DNA of 45,911 nt from NCBI GenBank assembly GCA_013001165.1, contig JABDNC010000285.1, positions 1 to 45,911 of the forward strand. Direction: 5' to 3'. The position numbers and the translations under genes are program-made. Positions 42,242-45,911 of this stretch are shown here, in pieces. How positions within the stretch are numbered: position 1 is the stretch's first letter; each line of letters opens with the position of its first letter. The stretch comes from Erythrobacter sp. Lineage in GTDB: Bacteria; Pseudomonadota; Alphaproteobacteria; Sphingomonadales; Sphingomonadaceae. Below the pieces are notes generated by a model. That model was not told where the DNA came from and made no database searches. It saw only the letters and a list, made by a program, of their open reading frames with translations.

Positions 42242-44926
42242 TCAGAACTTGAACTTGACCGCAGCGCCGTAGGTGCGCGGCTGGTTCGGATAGCCCGAGA
42301 TCGAGCCGGACTGTGCCACCGAGTCGAAGATCGTCGTGATGTAACGATCGTCGAGCAGGTTGCGGCCCCAGACCGAGATTTCGAGACCCATGTCGAAGGC
42401 ATAGGTCAGACTTGCCGAAAGCTCGTTCACTTCGCGGCGGAACGGACGGGCAGCGGCAAATGCGCTTTCCTGGTCCACACCGTCAAAGAAGCCCGGAAGA
42501 CCGTCTGCGACCTGCACCGGAGCTTCGTAGTAGAAGTTGGTGTTGAAGATCACGCGGTCGCCAGCGGAATTGACTTCCTTGTTGATCTGGCCGCCGATCG
42601 ACATCGAGTACTGCGAGATCCCTGCAACCGGGCGGCCCGAAAGGTCACCGATCGAGCTGTTGGGGAACTCAACATATTCGGGGTCGAGGTAGGTGAAGGC
42701 AGCATTCAGGGTCAGCCAGTCGGTCGGGCGGACGTTACCGTCGAACTCGATACCGAAGGTTTCCTGCAGACCTGCATTGGCCAGCGCGAAGCCGGTGCCG
42801 GTGAAGATGTTCGACTGGAAACCGTCGATCTTCTGGCGGAAGATGGTCAGGTTACCCGCAGCGTAATCCCACTGGCCCTTGAGGCCCAGTTCGATGACTT
42901 CGGTTTCTTCCGGACCAGCGAAGCGCGAACCCGTGCCGAGGTTGACCGGAGCGATGCCGGCAGCCTGGACGGCAGCGAGGTCGGACTGCAGCGGACGGCT
43001 GTCACGCGACAGGTTGAAGCTGCTTGCCTTGAAGCCCGTCGCGTAGCTCGCATAGATGTTGAGCGTCGGCGAGATGTCGTAGGCGAGACGTGCAGTCCAG
43101 CTCCAGTCATCGTCGCTCGTCTTGCCGTCTTCCACCGAGTTCGGAATATCGAGGAAGGGCGGCAGGAACTGCAGCGCCTGCAGCGGAATGAACGGGTTGC
43201 CGCCGACATTGAGCGGGTTCGGATCGGTCGCAGCCGCATCGGGCGACAGCGTCGAGTTGTAGGCTGCAATAGCCTGGAACTGCGCGAACAGGGCCGGGTT
43301 CGCGCCAGCGAATGCTGCAATTGCTGCAGGATCTGCCGGGTTGACGCCAGCGCTTCCGAGCAGGGTCGAGAAGATCGCCGTCTGGCCCGACGAAATCAGG
43401 TCGATGCCCGAGAACACGTCCGTCGAGGTGACGTCGGTCGTGACTTCCTTGCTATCGTCGGTGTAGTTCGCACCAAGTGTCAGCACGAGACCGTCAGTGA
43501 TCTCGAAATCGAGCTGACCGAAGATCGAGAGCGCTTCGTTCTTGAGCGTGTAGCTTTCGATCAGGCCCTGGCCGGTTGCGAAGAACTGGCCAGCATAGTT
43601 CTGGCCGTTCAACGCCGAAAGCGTGCCTTCGATCGACTGGACCGCGAAATCGTTCGGCGGGCTCGTGATCGGGCCGCCGATCAGGATGTTGGCATATTCG
43701 CGGAAATCTTCACCGAAGAGGATCTCGTTCGACTGGTCGATGCTTTCGTCGAAGTAGTAACCGCCAAGCAGGATGCTGAGACGGTCGCCGATTTCACCCG
43801 AAATGCGGAGTTCCTGCGTAAAGGTGTCGATGCCGACATCGGCGAAGTTGCGACCGATCAGGTCGGCAGTGGTGAAGTCCGAATCCTGGTCGGTGATCAG
43901 GTCACTTTCACGATAGGCCGTGATCGAGGTCAGCGTGAAAGCGCCGAGTTCGTAATCGATCTGGCCCGAGATGCCCTTGTTCTCGATGTCATTCGAGGAA
44001 TCGAAGTTGGTATAGACTTCACCTTCGAAACGGTCGGCAGGATCGTTGACAGCGCCGCCGAGGGCGAAGATCGCGCCGGTCGCGGGGCTCTGCTGCAGGT
44101 TGACGACGCCGCAGCAGTTTTCGTCGACCTTGTCGTAGTCGGCGATGAGGCGAACCTTGAGCGGGCCACCGGCATCGAACAGCAGCTGGCCACGGCCGAA
44201 CCAACGGTCACGGTCGTTGACGTCGTTGCCCGTGCCGAGGTCTTCAAGATAGCCGTCGCGCTTGTTGATACCGCCGGCCAGACTGAATGCGATGGAATCG
44301 CTGATCGGGCCAGTGACGAGGCCCTTGCCCACGATCGAGTTGTAGTTGCCGTATGCAACTTCAGCGAGGCCGCCGAATTCGAATTCGGGTTCCTTGGTGA
44401 CGATCGAGATGACGCCTGCGCTGGCGTTCTTTCCGAACAGGGTCGACTGCGGGCCGCGCAGGACCTCGATACGCTGGACGTCGGGAAGATCGGTAATCTG
44501 CGACGCGGTACGGCTGCGATAGACGCCGTCCACGAATACGCCGACCGACGGCTCGATACCGGCATTGTTGGCGCCGTTGCCGAAGCCGCGGATCAGGAAG
44601 TTGGTGTTGGCCGAGCTCTGCAGCTGGTTCACGCGAAGCGAAGGAACCTGCGTCTGGAGGTCCTTGAGGTCGCGGATCTGAGCGCGCTCGATGGTTTCGG
44701 CGGTGGTCACGCTGACGGCGACGGGCACTTCCTGCAGGGTCTGTGCACGCTTCGTCGCGGTGACGATGATGACGTTGGGATCGGGGCTTTCGGCCTGCTC
44801 TTCAGCCGTATCGGCGACAGCGGCCTGTTCCTGGTCTTCGTCCTGTGCGTAGGCAGCGGTGGGCAGCGCGAAAGCGGTGGCACCAGTCAGCAGGGCGGCA
44901 CGAAGGCTCGTATTCTTGAAATTCAT
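42242..44926 (-). CDS. TonB-dependent outer-membrane receptor
   Basis: 894 residues. Signal peptide 1-28 (MNFKNTSLRAALLTGATAFA..., cleavage after AYAQ). An acidic N-terminal linker follows, then VIIVTATKRAQTLQEVPVAV (plug start), IRGFGNGANNAGIEPSVGVF and VDGVYRSRTASQITDLPDVQ, IEVLRGPQSTLFGKNASAG (plug end). The rest is a beta-barrel, ending in YPNQPRTYGAAVKFKF with a terminal Phe. Substrate not readable; siderophores, sugars or aromatic polymers are common. Start ATG 44926 with GAGGAAG upstream. It is divergent from typA by 257 bp in which I see no clear ncRNA. Confidence 0.93.
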   Translation of the reverse strand: MNFKNTSLRAALLTGATAFALPTAAYAQDEDQEQAAVADTAEEQAESPDPNVIIVTATKRAQTLQEVPVAVSVTTAETIERAQIRDLKDLQTQVPSLRVNQLQSSANTNFLIRGFGNGANNAGIEPSVGVFVDGVYRSRTASQITDLPDVQRIEVLRGPQSTLFGKNASAGVISIVTKEPEFEFGGLAEVAYGNYNSIVGKGLVTGPISDSIAFSLAGGINKRDGYLEDLGTGNDVNDRDRWFGRGQLLFDAGGPLKVRLIADYDKVDENCCGVVNLQQSPATGAIFALGGAVNDPADRFEGEVYTNFDSSNDIENKGISGQIDYELGAFTLTSITAYRESDLITDQDSDFTTADLIGRNFADVGIDTFTQELRISGEIGDRLSILLGGYYFDESIDQSNEILFGEDFREYANILIGGPITSPPNDFAVQSIEGTLSALNGQNYAGQFFATGQGLIESYTLKNEALSIFGQLDFEITDGLVLTLGANYTDDSKEVTTDVTSTDVFSGIDLISSGQTAIFSTLLGSAGVNPADPAAIAAFAGANPALFAQFQAIAAYNSTLSPDAAATDPNPLNVGGNPFIPLQALQFLPPFLDIPNSVEDGKTSDDDWSWTARLAYDISPTLNIYASYATGFKASSFNLSRDSRPLQSDLAAVQAAGIAPVNLGTGSRFAGPEETEVIELGLKGQWDYAAGNLTIFRQKIDGFQSNIFTGTGFALANAGLQETFGIEFDGNVRPTDWLTLNAAFTYLDPEYVEFPNSSIGDLSGRPVAGISQYSMSIGGQINKEVNSAGDRVIFNTNFYYEAPVQVADGLPGFFDGVDQESAFAAARPFRREVNELSASLTYAFDMGLEISVWGRNLLDDRYITTIFDSVAQSGSISGYPNQPRTYGAAVKFKF

Positions 44927-45183
44927 GTATTGGCTTCCTCTCACAGAAACTTGCGTCATGGGATGCTGCGCATTCCCCAAAATCACGCAGTGGCGGTGAG
45001 TTATTCGCCTGCGGGCCGTCCAACAAGGGTGAAGCGGCATACCTATGCAAGACACCGTCCAGTGTGCCTTTCGAGTCACACCTGCTCACGCTTGCCGCAT
45101 TGCACCATTTCGGCTAGGGGCGCGCTCGAATTGGCTGCGCCGGAATCACGCGCCGCTACGGCATCCTTACGAAAGCACATATT

Positions 45184-45911
45184 ATGTCCCGCGACCTTCG
45201 CAACGTGGCGATCATCGCCCACGTCGACCATGGCAAGACCACCCTCGTCGACCAGCTCTTCCGCCAGTCCGGCACCTTCCGCGAGAACCAGCGCGTCGAA
45301 GAACGCGCGATGGATAGCAACGACCTCGAAAAAGAGCGCGGCATCACCATTCTCGCCAAGTGCACGAGCGTCGAAAAGGACGGCGTGCGCATCAACATCG
45401 TCGACACCCCGGGCCACGCCGACTTCGGCGCCGAGGTTGAGCGTATCCTGAGCATGGTCGATGGCGTTATCCTGCTCGTCGACAGTGCCGAAGGCCCGAT
45501 GCCGCAGACCAAGTTCGTAACTGGGAAGGCGCTGGGCCTCGGCCTTCGCCCGATCGTGGTCGTCAATAAGATCGACCGCAGCGACGCGCGTCCGCAGGAA
45601 GTGCTCGACGAAGTGTTCGACCTTTTCGCTTCGCTCGATGCCACCGACGAACAGCTCGATTTCCCGTCGCTCTGGGCCTCGGGCCGCGACGGCTATGCCA
45701 GCGAAGACGAGAACGCGCGTTCGGGCGACCTCGAACCGCTGTTCAAGCTGATCACCGAACATGTCCCGGCTCCCGGCCTCGACACCGAAGCGCCGTTCAG
45801 CTTCCTCGCGACCCTGCTCGACCGCGACAACTTCATGGGCCGCGTGCTCACCGGCCGCGTCCAGTCGGGCACGATCAACCTCAATGATCCGATCCACGCG
45901 CTCGACGCCGA
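45184..45911 (+). CDS. typA: Ribosome-associated GTPase TypA/BipA, 3' end outside window
   Basis: The visible part (242 residues of about 605) shows the translation-factor GTPase domain: G1 AHVDHGKTT (residues 12-20), G2 ERGITI, G3 DTPGHADF, G4 NKID, and the start of domain II ([14 protein letters not shown]). [20 protein letters not shown] is typical of TypA. The protein binds the ribosome and helps 50S assembly and stress responses. No start dispute: ATG 45184. Confidence 0.95.
   Translation, partial: MSRDLRNVAIIAHVDHGKTTLVDQLFRQSGTFRENQRVEERAMDSNDLEKERGITILAKCTSVEKDGVRINIVDTPGHADFGAEVERILSMVDGVILLVDSAEGPMPQTKFVTGKALGLGLRPIVVVNKIDRSDARPQEVLDEVFDLFASLDATDEQLDFPSLWASGRDGYASEDENARSGDLEPLFKLITEHVPAPGLDTEAPFSFLATLLDRDNFMGRVLTGRVQSGTINLNDPIHALDA

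Noticed and set aside
44927-45183. Possible ncRNA or riboswitch in the 257-bp gap between the TonB receptor and typA
   Set aside because: No recognisable aptamer core, terminator or conserved motif by eye; more likely two divergent promoters.
1-45911. CRISPR array, insertion sequence, prophage or integrase
   Set aside because: No regularly spaced repeat, no transposase or phage gene, and all genes are family-typical housekeeping or envelope genes with similar base use.

Overview
The window reads as ordinary chromosome of an alphaproteobacterium of the order Sphingomonadales, most likely the Erythrobacteraceae (Erythrobacter/Qipengyuania type). The basis is high GC, a two-piece (permuted) tmRNA whose tag reads ANDNEALALAA, the alphaproteobacterial DnaA regulator HdaA, DUF2794, DUF2256 and a large TonB-dependent receptor. 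I see no insertion sequence, prophage, CRISPR array, tRNA or rRNA. Genes are packed tightly, with many start/stop overlaps. The outermost genes (a prolyl oligopeptidase at the left edge, typA at the right edge) run off the window.

Layout. 1-8 kb: prolyl oligopeptidase end, SOUL heme-binding protein, a small HNH protein coupled to glmU, gph, a (3R)-hydroxyacyl-CoA dehydrogenase-type SDR behind a LiuR-like operator, and two multi-pass membrane proteins. 8-14.5 kb: a leftward block (DUF2066-like protein, hdaA, cysE, DUF2794) diverges from a rightward purine block (purM, a purN fused to an MmcQ/YjbR domain, a small membrane protein, a sulfotransferase). 14.5-18.2 kb: leftward NTF2-like gene, then pepA, DUF2256, holC, lipoprotein and ndk. 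18.3-24 kb: the outer-membrane/cofactor/ribosome cluster lptD-surA-pdxA-rsmA. 24-30.3 kb: PilZ protein and malate synthase G leftward, then an arginine succinyltransferase block (M20 hydrolase, astA, astB). 30.4-32.2 kb: a sigma-54-preceded small membrane protein, a DM13 protein, the permuted ssrA and mscL. 32.3-35.8 kb: lemA, two TPM-domain genes, a NUDIX hydrolase and an SDR. 35.9-36.5 kb: a leftward mini-operon of two tandem 39-residue membrane proteins plus pspC behind a near-perfect sigma-54 promoter. 36.6-45.9 kb: recF, a TesA-like lipoprotein esterase divergent from a YbbA/YbbP-type ABC exporter, DUF805, a TonB receptor and typA.

Most interesting signals. (1) Two near-consensus -24/-12 (sigma-54) promoters, each ahead of very small membrane proteins, one of them in an operon with pspC. 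This looks like a phage-shock-type envelope stress regulon whose micro-proteins are too short for usual gene callers. (2) Two genes that appear to use non-canonical starts, CTG (HNH protein) and ATT (holC), each with a well placed ribosome binding site and a family-typical N-terminus. (3) A PurN-MmcQ/YjbR fusion. (4) An M20 hydrolase in the AST operon, which may stand in for AstE. (5) Four convergent gene pairs that each share exactly 4 bp of overlapping stop codons (NTAG). No obviously novel large defence or biosynthetic system is visible.
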